A DNA stretch of 64,000 nt. Origin: Leyella stercorea. Its GTDB lineage: Bacteria > Bacteroidota > Bacteroidia > Bacteroidales > Bacteroidaceae. Below the pieces are notes generated by a model. It was not told where the DNA came from, searched no databases, and saw only the letters and a list, made by a program, of their open reading frames with translations. Both the position numbers and the translations under genes were made by a program. The DNA lies in assembly GCF_019052365.1 (NCBI RefSeq), contig NZ_JAHQUY010000006.1:1-64000 (forward strand). Reading direction: 5' to 3'. Shown piece by piece: positions 50,600 to 59,353 of this stretch. Position 1 is the stretch's first letter. Each line of letters starts with the position of its first letter.

Positions 50600-53062
50600 T
50601 TATCTGAGTTCTGCTCCCAACTTAGTCTTCAGGTTGTTGATGAGCTTAGACATGATAGCCTCAATCTGCTTGTCGTTGAGAGTCTTTGTCTCGTCCTGCA
50701 GAATGAAGTTAACGGCGTAGCTCTTCTTGCCTTCCGGCAGGTTCTTGCCTTCGTACACGTCGAAGAGTTCTACGCTCTTGAGGAGCTTCTTCTCTGTCTG
50801 ACGTGCAATCTGCTCAATCTGCTCGAATTGTACATTCTTGTCGAGAAGCAATGCGAGGTCGCGGCTTACCGACGGGAATTTGCAGATGTCGTGATAGAGC
50901 ACCTCGTTCTTCTTGATGGCGCGCATCATGTTGTCCCAGTTGATGTCGGCATAGAACACCTCCTGCTCGATGTCCATCTTCTTGAGCAACTTGTGCGAAA
51001 CGATGCCCATCTCGCAGAGCACCTTACCAGAGCGTGCCTTCAGAGCGAGCGCCTTGCCGAACACGTTGTTGTCTGACGACTCTGTAACGACGATGCCCGG
51101 GTTGACACCCAAGCGTGTGAAGATGTTCATCACATAAGCCTTCAATTCATAGAACGACGACTGCTCGTCAGCGTGTGCCCATGAGCCTTCAACGCGCTTG
51201 CCAGTGAGCCACATGCCGAGATGCATCTCCTCGGTATAAGCCTTTATCGGGTCCTCATCGTTCTTCTTCTCCGGCGAGTAGTGGTAGCAGTTGCCGAACT
51301 CGAAGAAACGCAGGTTAGGCATCTTGTGGTTCACGTTGCGACCTACACTCTCCAGACCGCCGAAAAGCAGAGTCTGGCGCATAACACCGAGGTCAGAGCT
51401 CAGCGGGTTCATCACCTTTACGGTTGTCTCCTCTGTGTAGCGGTTCAGTTCGGTATAGTATGCCGTCTTTGTGAGCGAGTTGTTGAGAATCTCGCGGAAG
51501 CCGCAGCCTACGAGCTGTTCTCCCACTACGTTCTGCCAGTGGTATGCCTTGTCCTCGTCGCCGAGGATTGTGAGCGACGACTTGAGCTGTGTCGGAATCT
51601 CTACATTATTATATCCGTAGATGCGCAGAATATCCTCCACAACGTCGCACGGACGCTGTACGTCTACGCGATAAGCCGGCACGTCGAGCAGCAATCCCTC
51701 AGCTGTCTCCTCAACGATCTTCATATCAAGGCTCTCCACGATGCTCTTTATCATATCATTGCCAATCTTCTTGCCAATCAGACGGTCTACATACTCGAAG
51801 TCGAGCTGCACACGTGCGTCGGCAATCGGAGTAGGATATACGTCCTTTATCTCCATGCTCACCTTTCCGCCAGCCAACTGCTTGCAAAGGATGGCAGCCT
51901 GTTTCAAGGCATAGATTGTACCGTTCGGGTCTATGCCGCGCTCGAAACGATAGCTTGCGTCTGTGCTCAGGCCATGACGGCGTGCGCTCTTGCGTATCCA
52001 TGTCTGGTGGAAGTAAGCGCTCTCCAGGACAACGTTTGTAGTTGTGTCGTATGTGCCCGAGCCCTTACCGCCGAAAATGCCAGCGATGCACATCGGCTCG
52101 TTGGCGTTGCAGATGCTGAGGTCGTGCTCGCCGAGTGTGTGCTCCTCGCCGTCGAGAGTGACGAACTTTGTACCTTCGGGCTGAGTGCGCACAACAATCT
52201 TCTTGCCTTCCACCATGTCGGCATCGAAGCAATGCATCGGCTGACCGTATGCCATCATCACATAGTTGGTGATGTCGACGATGTTGTTGATAGGACGCAG
52301 ACCTACAATCTTCAGTTTGTCCTGCAACCACTCGGGGCTCTCCTTCACCTCGCAGCCTGTGATGCTTACGCAAGCATAGCGGCGGCAAGCCTCGGTGTTC
52401 TCTATCTCTATGTCGATAGGCATGTCGTTGTTGTCAGCGTTGAACTCAGAGCAGTCGGGACGGTGCAACGATGTCTCGTGACCGTTGCGCTTGAGCCAAG
52501 CATAGAGGTCGCGCGCTACGCCCCAGTGAGAGAGTGCGTCAGAGCGGTTGGCTGTGATGTCTATCTCGATAACCCAGTCGCTCTCCAAGTGATAATACTC
52601 GGCAGCAGGCTGACCGACGGGAGCATCCTCCGGCAGCACGATGATGCCATCATGAGCGGTGCCCACGCCTATCTCGTCTTCGGCACAAATCATACCAAAA
52701 GACTCTACGCCGCGGAGCTTCGACTTCTTGATCGTAAACTCGCTGTCGCCGTCGTAGAGCACGCAGCCCAGGTCGGCAACGATAACCTTCTGACCAGCAG
52801 CTACGTTCGGTGCGCCGCAGACAATCTGCTGCGGTTCGCCCTTGCCGAGGTCGACGGTTGTGATATGAAGGTGGTCTGAATTAGGATGCAGTTCGCATGT
52901 GAGCACCTTGCCCACGTACAGACCTTTCAATCCGCCACGGATAGTCTGCACTTCTTCAAGAGCGTCTACTTCGAGACCGCATGATGTCAGCGCGTCGGCT
53001 GTCTCCTGCGGTGTAAGGTCGAAATCGACATACTCCTTAAGCCATTTGTATGAAATCTCCAT
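50600..53062 (-). CDS. pheT: Phenylalanyl-tRNA synthetase beta subunit
   Basis: PheT pairs with PheS to charge tRNA-Phe. The 820 residues show an EMAP-type tRNA-binding domain (about 40-150, LHITTVDLGKGEPQQIVCGAP), B3/B4 editing region (GQPMHCFDAD), B5 domain, core fold (GLSTDASYRFERGIDPNGT) and the C-terminal FDX-ACB anticodon domain (YHDICKFPSVSRDLALLLD). ATG at 53062 is the family start MEISYKWLKEYVDFD; the frame remains open upstream without homology. pheS is not in the window. yebC follows. Confidence 0.96.
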   Translation of the reverse strand: MEISYKWLKEYVDFDLTPQETADALTSCGLEVDALEEVQTIRGGLKGLYVGKVLTCELHPNSDHLHITTVDLGKGEPQQIVCGAPNVAAGQKVIVADLGCVLYDGDSEFTIKKSKLRGVESFGMICAEDEIGVGTAHDGIIVLPEDAPVGQPAAEYYHLESDWVIEIDITANRSDALSHWGVARDLYAWLKRNGHETSLHRPDCSEFNADNNDMPIDIEIENTEACRRYACVSITGCEVKESPEWLQDKLKIVGLRPINNIVDITNYVMMAYGQPMHCFDADMVEGKKIVVRTQPEGTKFVTLDGEEHTLGEHDLSICNANEPMCIAGIFGGKGSGTYDTTTNVVLESAYFHQTWIRKSARRHGLSTDASYRFERGIDPNGTIYALKQAAILCKQLAGGKVSMEIKDVYPTPIADARVQLDFEYVDRLIGKKIGNDMIKSIVESLDMKIVEETAEGLLLDVPAYRVDVQRPCDVVEDILRIYGYNNVEIPTQLKSSLTILGDEDKAYHWQNVVGEQLVGCGFREILNNSLTKTAYYTELNRYTEETTVKVMNPLSSDLGVMRQTLLFGGLESVGRNVNHKMPNLRFFEFGNCYHYSPEKKNDEDPIKAYTEEMHLGMWLTGKRVEGSWAHADEQSSFYELKAYVMNIFTRLGVNPGIVVTESSDNNVFGKALALKARSGKVLCEMGIVSHKLLKKMDIEQEVFYADINWDNMMRAIKKNEVLYHDICKFPSVSRDLALLLDKNVQFEQIEQIARQTEKKLLKSVELFDVYEGKNLPEGKKSYAVNFILQDETKTLNDKQIEAIMSKLINNLKTKLGAELR

Positions 53063-53198
53063 TATATTGATTTTATTTTGTTTACTACTTGAAACTTTGT
53101 GCAAAAGTAATAAAATTTGAGAAAGTGAGCAAAATTATGAATAATAAAAGTAGCAAGAGTTGCGTAGCAATGTTAAATTGCACACTATCAGATACAAA

Positions 53199-53234
53199 AA
53201 AAGAGAAACGCTTGCATAAAAACGTTTCTCTTTT
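53199..53234 (-). terminator. Terminator after the tRNA-Pro pair
   Basis: AAAAGAGAAACG (53199-53210) pairs exactly with CGTTTCTCTTTT (53223-53234) over a 12-base loop; on the minus strand a run of T follows. It is 4 bases past the end of the second tRNA. Confidence 0.85.
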
Positions 53235-53237
53235 CAG

Positions 53238-53311
53238 TCGGGGCGACAGGATTCGAACCTGCGACCACCTGGTCCCAAACCAGGCGCGCTACCGGACTGC
53301 GCTACACCCCG
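53238..53311 (-). tRNA. tRNA-Pro (anticodon TGG), copy 2 of 2
   Basis: The minus strand from 53311 reads CGGGGTGTAGCGCAG and folds into a cloverleaf with acceptor CGGGGTG/CGCCCCG, anticodon stem-loop CTGGT-TTGGGAC-CAG type with anticodon TGG, and TPsiC arm GGTTCGAATCC. The 74 bases end with discriminator A and no encoded CCA. It is identical over its length to the copy 61 bases upstream. Confidence 0.95.
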
Positions 53312-53372
53312 TTGGTGTTGATTATATTCAAGTTCCTCAGTTGAGAAACCCGTTGTTGCAATCGGAAAGAAG

Positions 53373-53446
53373 TCGGGGCGACAGGATTCGAACCTGCGAC
53401 CACCTGGTCCCAAACCAGGCGCGCTACCGGACTGCGCTACACCCCG
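53373..53446 (-). tRNA. tRNA-Pro (anticodon TGG), copy 1 of 2
   Basis: It has the same 74-base cloverleaf as the neighbouring copy, read from 53446 downward, with anticodon TGG and no encoded CCA. A full promoter lies just upstream, so both copies are probably cut from one transcript. Confidence 0.95.
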
Positions 53447-53463
53447 TTTTCAAATTGCGAGTG

Positions 53464-53495
53464 CAAAGGTACAATTATTTTTTGACACAACCAAA
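53464..53495 (-). promoter_or_regulatory. Promoter of the tandem tRNA-Pro genes
   Basis: Minus strand TTTG (53495-53492), 20 bases, TACCTTTG (53471-53464): full consensus match 18 bases before the first tRNA. The rest of the 53449-53674 gap shows only this promoter and the serine palmitoyltransferase terminator. Confidence 0.8.
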
Positions 53496-53615
53496 ATTTA
53501 GCACGTGTTTTTTCACCAAACACCACAATAATCGAAACAATAATGCACAATAATAGCAAATAACATGCCACACTTTCCTACTCCACCTTTACTTGCAGAC
53601 TCCAAACCGCATAAC

Positions 53616-53655
53616 GCAAAAGGCAGGCAATCCACACGGAAAGCCTGCCTTTTGC
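53616..53655 (-). terminator. Terminator of the serine palmitoyltransferase gene
   Basis: GCAAAAGGCAGGC (53616-53628) and GCCTGCCTTTTGC (53643-53655) are perfect complements over a 14-base loop, with the T-run inside the descending arm. The stop codon is 20 bases away. Confidence 0.8.
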
Positions 53656-53674
53656 TGCATATAGAAATAATACA

Positions 53675-54865
53675 TTAGTCCTTAATGATGTCAAGTTCCT
53701 TGAACACACGCTTTAGAATCTGAACGCCACGCTCTACTTGCTCCTCTGTATGGGTTGCCATGAGCGCGAAACGCACGAGAGTATCCTGTGGGGCGCAAGC
53801 CGGCGGAATAACGGGGTTGATGAACACGCCATACTCGAAAGCCTTTGCTGTAGCAACGAATGTCTTCTCAACATCGTGAACATAGAGCGGAATAATCGGA
53901 CTCTGTGTCTCTCCAATCTCAAAGCCCTCTTCCTTGAAGCGGCGGAGCGCGTAGCGTGTAACCTTCCAAAGGTCGTCGATGCGCTGCGGCTCATTCTGGA
54001 TGATGTGCAGGGCCTCAAGAGCAGCTGCTGTAGCAGCCGGAGTGTTAGATGCGCTGAAAATGTATGTGCGACAAGTGTGGCGCAACCAGTTGATTGTGTC
54101 CTTATCGCCAGCGATGAAACCACCGATAGAAGCCATCGACTTAGAGAATGTACCCATGATAAGGTCAACCTCATCGGTAAGTCCGAAGTGGTCGCAAACA
54201 CCACGACCCTGCTTGCCAAACACACCGAGACCGTGAGCCTCGTCTACCATAATAGAGCAATTGTACTTATGCTTCAGTTCTACAATAGCAGGCAGATTAG
54301 CAAGGTCACCCTCCATTGAGAACACGCCGTCAACGATGATGAGCTTGATAGCCTCCTCTGGAAGGTTCTTCAGCACGCGCTCAAGATCTTCCATATCGTT
54401 GTGCTTGTAGTGGAGCTGTGTAGCAAACGAGAGACGACGTCCGTCAACGATGCTGGCGTGGTCGCGATCGTCGCAGATGATATAGTCGCCACGACCAACA
54501 ACTGCGGGGATTACACCGCTGTTCACGAAGAAACCTGTAGAGAAACAGAGAGCGTCGTCCTTGCCGATGTACTCAGAAAGTTCTTTTTCAAGCTGTACGT
54601 GAATATCGAGCGTACCGTTGAGGAAGCGGCTACCTGCGCAACCAGAACCGTATTTGTCGAGAGCTGCCTTACCAGCATCAATGATGCGCTGATCGCCGGT
54701 AAGTCCGGTATAAGCGTTCGAGCCGAACATAAGGACCTTGTGTCCGCCCATTTCTACTTCTGTGCCCTGCTTGCTCGTAATCTCACGAAAATAGGGATAA
54801 ACACCTTCTGCCATGTACTTCTGTGGAAGGCGATAGCTTTTATACTTTTCTTGTAACTGTCCCAT
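53675..54865 (-). CDS. spt: Serine palmitoyltransferase (alpha-oxoamine synthase family)
   Basis: The enzyme joins serine and palmitoyl-CoA, the first step of sphingolipid synthesis in Bacteroidetes. The 396 residues align closely by eye with the Bacteroides enzyme: MFGSNAYTGLTGD, GSGCAGSRFLNGTLDIHVQL, CDDRDHASIVDGRRL (H136 stacks on PLP), IMVDEAHGLGVFGKQGRG (D208) and GTFSKSMASIGGFIAG with PLP lysine K242, then SNTPAATAAALEALHII. Glycine C-acetyltransferase and 8-amino-7-oxononanoate synthase are related alternatives but fit less well. A minus-strand TACCTTTG -7 element is at 54917-54910. Divergent from a lipid kinase gene. Confidence 0.88.
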   Translation of the reverse strand: MGQLQEKYKSYRLPQKYMAEGVYPYFREITSKQGTEVEMGGHKVLMFGSNAYTGLTGDQRIIDAGKAALDKYGSGCAGSRFLNGTLDIHVQLEKELSEYIGKDDALCFSTGFFVNSGVIPAVVGRGDYIICDDRDHASIVDGRRLSFATQLHYKHNDMEDLERVLKNLPEEAIKLIIVDGVFSMEGDLANLPAIVELKHKYNCSIMVDEAHGLGVFGKQGRGVCDHFGLTDEVDLIMGTFSKSMASIGGFIAGDKDTINWLRHTCRTYIFSASNTPAATAAALEALHIIQNEPQRIDDLWKVTRYALRRFKEEGFEIGETQSPIIPLYVHDVEKTFVATAKAFEYGVFINPVIPPACAPQDTLVRFALMATHTEEQVERGVQILKRVFKELDIIKD

Positions 54866-54909
54866 TATAATTTAAATAGGTATATTTCAAATTTGTTATT
54901 TCCAAGGTG

Positions 54910-54917
54910 CAAAGGTA
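54910..54917 (-). promoter_or_regulatory. -7 promoter element of spt
   Basis: The minus strand reads TACCTTTG, 45 bases ahead of the spt start; no clear -33 box. Confidence 0.5.
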
Positions 54918-55011
54918 CGAAAAATATGTTAAACACGCACATTTTTCGCAAGAAATATGACTTTTTGATATTTTTCACCAAACGAAATTCCTACGTGTAA
55001 CATTATTTTAT

Positions 55012-55019
55012 TATCTTTG
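55012..55019 (+). promoter_or_regulatory. -7 promoter element of the lipid kinase gene
   Basis: TATCTTTG matches TAnnTTTG, 26 bases before the ATG at 55045. It is about 95 bases from the divergent spt element; no -33 box is clear. Confidence 0.5.
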
Positions 55020-55044
55020 TGCCTTATTTATAGCATTAATAAAT

Positions 55045-56076
55045 ATGAAGAAAAAAGCCATTTTCATAATCAACCTCATTTCAGGCACGTCGGACAAGGC
55101 TGCCATCCCCGGACTGATCGACCAGCTTCTTGACAAAGAGAAGTTTGAATATGAAATCGCAATAACCGAATACGCCGGACACGCCTCGGAGATAGCCGCT
55201 AAGGCTAAGGATGACGGCGTAGACATGGTTGTGGCTGTCGGAGGCGACGGCACCGTAAACGAAGTGGCACGCGCCATCGTGCACTCCAACACTGCTCTCG
55301 GCATCATACCATGCGGTTCGGGCAATGGACTGGCACGCCACCTGCAGTTGCCTATCAACGTAAAGAAGTCGATTGAAATAATAAACGCTTTCGAGGTGCG
55401 CGATCTCGACTACGGCATCATCAACGGCTACCCGTTCTTCTGCACCTGCGGAATGGGATTCGACGCCTTCATCAGCCTGAAGTTCGCCGAGGCTGGTAAA
55501 CGCGGACCGCTCACATATATAGAGAATGTGCTGCGAGAAGGACTCAAATACGAGCCAGAGACATATACCGTGATGGCAGACGACGAGACGAGCCTGCACA
55601 AGGCATTCCTCATATCGTGCGCCAACGCGTCGCAGTACGGCAACAACGCATATATCGCACCGCAAGCTTCCATGAGCGACGGACTGATGGATGTTATCAT
55701 CATGGAACCGTTCGGACTCATCGACGCTCCGCAGATAAGCATCGAGATGTTCAACAAGACGCTCAACAAGAACAACTCGAAGATAAAGACATTCCGCTGC
55801 AAGAAGCTGCACGTTCATCGCGACAGCCCCGGCGCCATCCACTACGACGGCGACCCTGTAATGACTGGTGCGGACATAGACGTCGAGCTTAAGCCGAAGG
55901 GAATAAAGATCGTAGTGAACCCGTTCGCCGACAGAAACCAGCGCAAACCGAATGCGCTACAGAACGCTGCTACCGAACTGTTTAACGAGATAAATAACAT
56001 ACGCGAGGAAATAAGCAAGAGTCGACAGAAACTGCAGCAGTGGAGCAAAGCTGTGCAGAATAAGTTCGACTTGTAA
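55045..56076 (+). CDS. Diacylglycerol/sphingosine-kinase-family lipid kinase
   Basis: The 343 residues show the DAGK catalytic domain: IFIINLISGTSDKA, VVAVGGDGTVNEVARAIV with GGDGT at 66-70, and LGIIPCGSGNGLARHLQLP. The C-terminal beta-sandwich has GYPFFCTCGMGFDAFIS and HYDGDPVMTGADIDVELKPKG-type sequence. The family phosphorylates diacylglycerol, long-chain bases or ceramides. Divergent placement next to serine palmitoyltransferase favours a sphingoid substrate, which is inference. A Gln/Lys-rich helix ends the protein. A GGAGGCG hairpin follows before trmN6. Confidence 0.88.
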   Translation: MKKKAIFIINLISGTSDKAAIPGLIDQLLDKEKFEYEIAITEYAGHASEIAAKAKDDGVDMVVAVGGDGTVNEVARAIVHSNTALGIIPCGSGNGLARHLQLPINVKKSIEIINAFEVRDLDYGIINGYPFFCTCGMGFDAFISLKFAEAGKRGPLTYIENVLREGLKYEPETYTVMADDETSLHKAFLISCANASQYGNNAYIAPQASMSDGLMDVIIMEPFGLIDAPQISIEMFNKTLNKNNSKIKTFRCKKLHVHRDSPGAIHYDGDPVMTGADIDVELKPKGIKIVVNPFADRNQRKPNALQNAATELFNEINNIREEISKSRQKLQQWSKAVQNKFDL

Positions 56077-56082
56077 TACAGC

Positions 56083-56099
56083 GGAGGCGCCACGCCTCC
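56083..56099 (+). other. Perfect short hairpin between lipid kinase and trmN6
   Basis: GGAGGCG-CCA-CGCCTCC is a 7-bp GC-rich stem with a 3-base loop, 6 bases past the kinase stop. No T-run follows, so it could stabilise the mRNA end or pause polymerase rather than terminate. Confidence 0.6.
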
Positions 56100-56123
56100 A
56101 CCAACACATCTTTACTATCACGA

Positions 56124-56816
56124 ATGTTTGCTTTTAAGAAGTTTGTAATCCACCAAGACCGCTGCGCCATGAAGGTGGGCACCGATGGCGTGCTACTCGG
56201 AGCATGGGCCAATGGCGGCTCACGCATTCTCGACATTGGCACTGGCACCGGACTCATTGCGCTCATGATGGCTCAGCGTTTCGCTAAAGCCACCATCGAC
56301 GCCGTTGAGATAGACGCTGAAGCCGCCACTCAGGCACGCGAGAACGTAGCCGCCACTGCATACGCCGACCGCATCAGCATTGCGGAAACAGCCATCCAGC
56401 TCTACCCTACTCACCACAAGTACGACGCAATAGTGTCAAATCCTCCTTTCTTCATCGACAGCCTCATCAACCCCAACGCACAGCGTACCACAGCAAGACA
56501 TGCTTGTGCGCTGAAATACTGCGAGTTATTCGCCGCCGTGAAAGCGCTACTCGATAGCGACGGCGAGTTCAGCGCTATAATACCTACGGAGTGTCTGCAA
56601 GCGTTCATTGCGGAAGCTTACAAGGCAGGACTTGCGATGTCACGCCAATGCGCCGTGCGCACCACCCCACGCAAACAACCTAAACGCCATCTTGTTGCGT
56701 TCCGTCACGCCTACTGCAGATGCGAGAGAGAAATGGAGGAAGTATGCCTGCAAGAGGCAGACGGATCGAGATCAGAATGGTACGCTAATCTGACCGCTGA
56801 TTTCTACATAAAATAA
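56124..56816 (+). CDS. trmN6: tRNA1(Val) adenine-37 N6-methyltransferase family
   Basis: The 230 residues match the YfiC/TrmN6 family: FKKFVIHQDRCAMKVGTDGV, SAM loop ILDIGTGTGLIALMMAQRF, the acidic strand end AVEIDAEAATQARENV and catalytic YDAIVSNPPFF with NPPF. In E. coli the enzyme methylates A37 of tRNA-Val1. The C-terminal third is typical (IIPTECLQAFIAEAYKAG). It follows the lipid kinase after 47 bases and precedes lon, which has its own -7 element. Confidence 0.88.
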   Translation: MFAFKKFVIHQDRCAMKVGTDGVLLGAWANGGSRILDIGTGTGLIALMMAQRFAKATIDAVEIDAEAATQARENVAATAYADRISIAETAIQLYPTHHKYDAIVSNPPFFIDSLINPNAQRTTARHACALKYCELFAAVKALLDSDGEFSAIIPTECLQAFIAEAYKAGLAMSRQCAVRTTPRKQPKRHLVAFRHAYCRCEREMEEVCLQEADGSRSEWYANLTADFYIK

Positions 56817-56849
56817 CAGCAAAAATTCACTCATTAGCAGAATTTTAAG

Positions 56850-56857
56850 TAACTTTG
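56850..56857 (+). promoter_or_regulatory. -7 promoter element of lon
   Basis: TAACTTTG at 56850-56857 matches TAnnTTTG and lies 39 bases before the lon ATG. There is no obvious -33 box. Confidence 0.5.
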
Positions 56858-56896
56858 CACGGAAATACACACGCCCCGATACACAGATAACGAGAT

Positions 56897-59353
56897 ATGA
56901 ATAAGAGAACGAGTACTTCAATACAGATGATTGCCGATTACGACGGCGATATTTCAAATTTGTTCAACGTAAATATAGAAGGCGAATTGCCCATCCTTGC
57001 CACACGTAACATGGCAATGTTCCCGGGAGTGATTACTCCTGTCATCATCGGAAGAAAACAAAGCCTCAATCTGCTCGATCATTTACGCAAGAAGCAGGAC
57101 ATAAGTTTCGCTGTGTTCTGCCAACACGATCAGGAGGTTGAGCATCCAAGCACCAACGATCTCTTCGAATACGGAGTTTATGCACGCCTCGTAAAGATAC
57201 TTGAACTGCCCGGACCTGGCAATAACATTACAGCCATAATCCAGGGCTTGGGTCGTTGCCGTCTGAACAAGCTCACGACCAACAAGCCATTCCTCATGGG
57301 CGAAGTGGCACCGGCGATGGAGGAACTGCCCGCTGCCGACGACAAGGAGTTCAACACCGCAATGGATGACTTGCGCTCTACAACCATAGAGTATATCAGA
57401 CAGAACGAAGACCTACCCGACGAGTCACAGTTCGCTCTGAACAACATATCGAATGATGTTATAGCTGTCGACTTCGTATGTACGAATCTGCCCTTCTCGA
57501 TAGACGACAAGGCTGAACTTATCTCTACAAGTTCTATCAAGGATCGTGTAATCAAGACGCTGAAGGTGCTGCACAAGGAGATTCAGTTGCTCGAACTGAA
57601 GCAGAATATCCGCACAAAGACTCGCGAGGATCTCGATGAGCAGCAGCGCGAATACTTCCTGCAGCAGCAGATTAAGAACATAAAGGAGGAACTTGGCAGA
57701 GGCGAAGGTTCGCCAGAACGCAAGGAACTTGAGCAGAAAGCGGCTAAGAAGAACTGGTCGGAGGATGTTGCAAAGATTTTCCGTAAGGAACTCGACAAGC
57801 TCGATATGTTCAACCCACAAAGTCCGGAGTATAGCATACAGTTCAACTATCTGCAGACAATGATTGCTTTGCCTTGGGGCGAATATACCAAGGACAATCT
57901 CGACCTGAAACGAGCACAGCGCATTCTCAACCACGACCACTACGGCATGGAGAAGGTAAAGGAGCGCATCCTCGAATACATGGCTGTGCTGAAGCTGCGC
58001 GGCGACCTCAAGTCGCCTATCATCTGTCTCTACGGCCCTCCGGGAGTAGGCAAGACTTCGCTCGGAAAGAGCATCGCCGCAGCCATGAAGCGCAAGTATG
58101 TGCGCATGTCGCTTGGCGGTCTGCACGACGAGAGCGAGATTCGCGGACACAGACGCACATACGTCGGAGCAATGCCCGGCAGAATCATCAAGAACATTCA
58201 GAAGGCAGGCTCTTCAAACCCTGTGTTTATACTCGACGAGATTGACAAGGTGACGCAGAACACCATCAACGGCGACCCGTCGTCTGCGCTGCTCGAAGTG
58301 CTCGACCCAGAGCAGAACAGCGCTTTCCACGACAACTATCTCGACGTCGACTACGACCTTTCAAAGGTTCTCTTCATTGCTACCGCCAACGACCTCAACA
58401 CCATACCGCGTCCGTTGCTCGACCGTATGGAGCTTATCGAAGTGAGCGGCTACATCACAGAGGAGAAGATAGAGATTGCGAAACGCCATCTTATACCGCG
58501 CGAGATAGAAAACTGCGGACTCGACAAGAACGAGGAGAAGCCTACATTTACAAAGGCTGCAATCGAGAGAATCATTGAGCAATACACTCGTGAAAGCGGC
58601 GTGCGCCAGTTGGAGAAGCAGGTGAACAAGGCTCTGCGCAAGATTGCTTACAAAAAGGCGCTCGACAGCGAGGTGAACGAGAAGATTACGCCTAACGAAA
58701 TTGAAGGATTGCTCGGCAAGGCTCCGTTCTACCGCGACATCTATCAGGGCAACAGCTATGCAGGTGTCGTTACGGGCTTGGCTTGGACAAGCGTGGGTGG
58801 CGAGATTCTGTTCATCGAGACTTCGCTCAGCAAAGGCAAAACGGGCAAGTTGACGCTCACCGGCAATCTTGGCGACGTGATGAAGGAGTCGGCTGTCATC
58901 GCTCTCGAATATGTAAAAGCACATATCGACACACTCGGCGTAGACTATCGCATCTTCGACAACTGGAACATTCACATCCATGTACCAGAAGGTGCTACAC
59001 CGAAGGACGGTCCGTCAGCAGGCATAACTATCGCAACATCAATTGCCTCGGCACTCACTCAGCGCAAGGTGCGCAAGAACACAGCAATGACTGGCGAAAT
59101 CACGCTCCGCGGTAAGGTTCTGCCTGTTGGTGGCATCAAGGAGAAGATTCTTGCAGCAAAGCGTGCCGGCATCACCGACATCGTAATGTGCCAGGATAAC
59201 CGTAAGGACATCGAGGAGATTCCTGAGATGTACCGCAAGGGTGTGGAGTTCCACTATGTCGAGAACGTACAAGATGTGTGGAAGTTTGCTCTCACCGACG
59301 AAATTGTAGACAACCCTATTGATTTTAAAATTGAAGAAGAAAAGAAAGAATGA
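56897..59353 (+). CDS. lon: ATP-dependent protease Lon
   Basis: Lon degrades damaged and regulatory proteins. The 818 residues contain the N-terminal LON substrate domain (about 30-225), a coiled coil ([17 protein letters not shown]), the AAA+ module with Walker [10 protein letters not shown] (380-388) and VFILDEIDK, and the protease domain with the Ser-Lys dyad S707 (PKDGPSAG) and K750 ([10 protein letters not shown]). It ends in an acidic/Lys tail. Its last bases overlap the tgt start (ATGA), so the two are translationally linked. Confidence 0.97.
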   Translation: MNKRTSTSIQMIADYDGDISNLFNVNIEGELPILATRNMAMFPGVITPVIIGRKQSLNLLDHLRKKQDISFAVFCQHDQEVEHPSTNDLFEYGVYARLVKILELPGPGNNITAIIQGLGRCRLNKLTTNKPFLMGEVAPAMEELPAADDKEFNTAMDDLRSTTIEYIRQNEDLPDESQFALNNISNDVIAVDFVCTNLPFSIDDKAELISTSSIKDRVIKTLKVLHKEIQLLELKQNIRTKTREDLDEQQREYFLQQQIKNIKEELGRGEGSPERKELEQKAAKKNWSEDVAKIFRKELDKLDMFNPQSPEYSIQFNYLQTMIALPWGEYTKDNLDLKRAQRILNHDHYGMEKVKERILEYMAVLKLRGDLKSPIICLYGPPGVGKTSLGKSIAAAMKRKYVRMSLGGLHDESEIRGHRRTYVGAMPGRIIKNIQKAGSSNPVFILDEIDKVTQNTINGDPSSALLEVLDPEQNSAFHDNYLDVDYDLSKVLFIATANDLNTIPRPLLDRMELIEVSGYITEEKIEIAKRHLIPREIENCGLDKNEEKPTFTKAAIERIIEQYTRESGVRQLEKQVNKALRKIAYKKALDSEVNEKITPNEIEGLLGKAPFYRDIYQGNSYAGVVTGLAWTSVGGEILFIETSLSKGKTGKLTLTGNLGDVMKESAVIALEYVKAHIDTLGVDYRIFDNWNIHIHVPEGATPKDGPSAGITIATSIASALTQRKVRKNTAMTGEITLRGKVLPVGGIKEKILAAKRAGITDIVMCQDNRKDIEEIPEMYRKGVEFHYVENVQDVWKFALTDEIVDNPIDFKIEEEKKE

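Noticed and set aside
51221..52879. A 552-codon plus-strand frame opposite pheT
   Set aside because: It is a shadow of the pheT coding strand; the composition is unnatural and no motifs are seen.
53089..53553. A 154-codon frame across the tRNA-Pro genes
   Set aside because: The repeated peptide in it is simply the antisense of the two tRNA genes.
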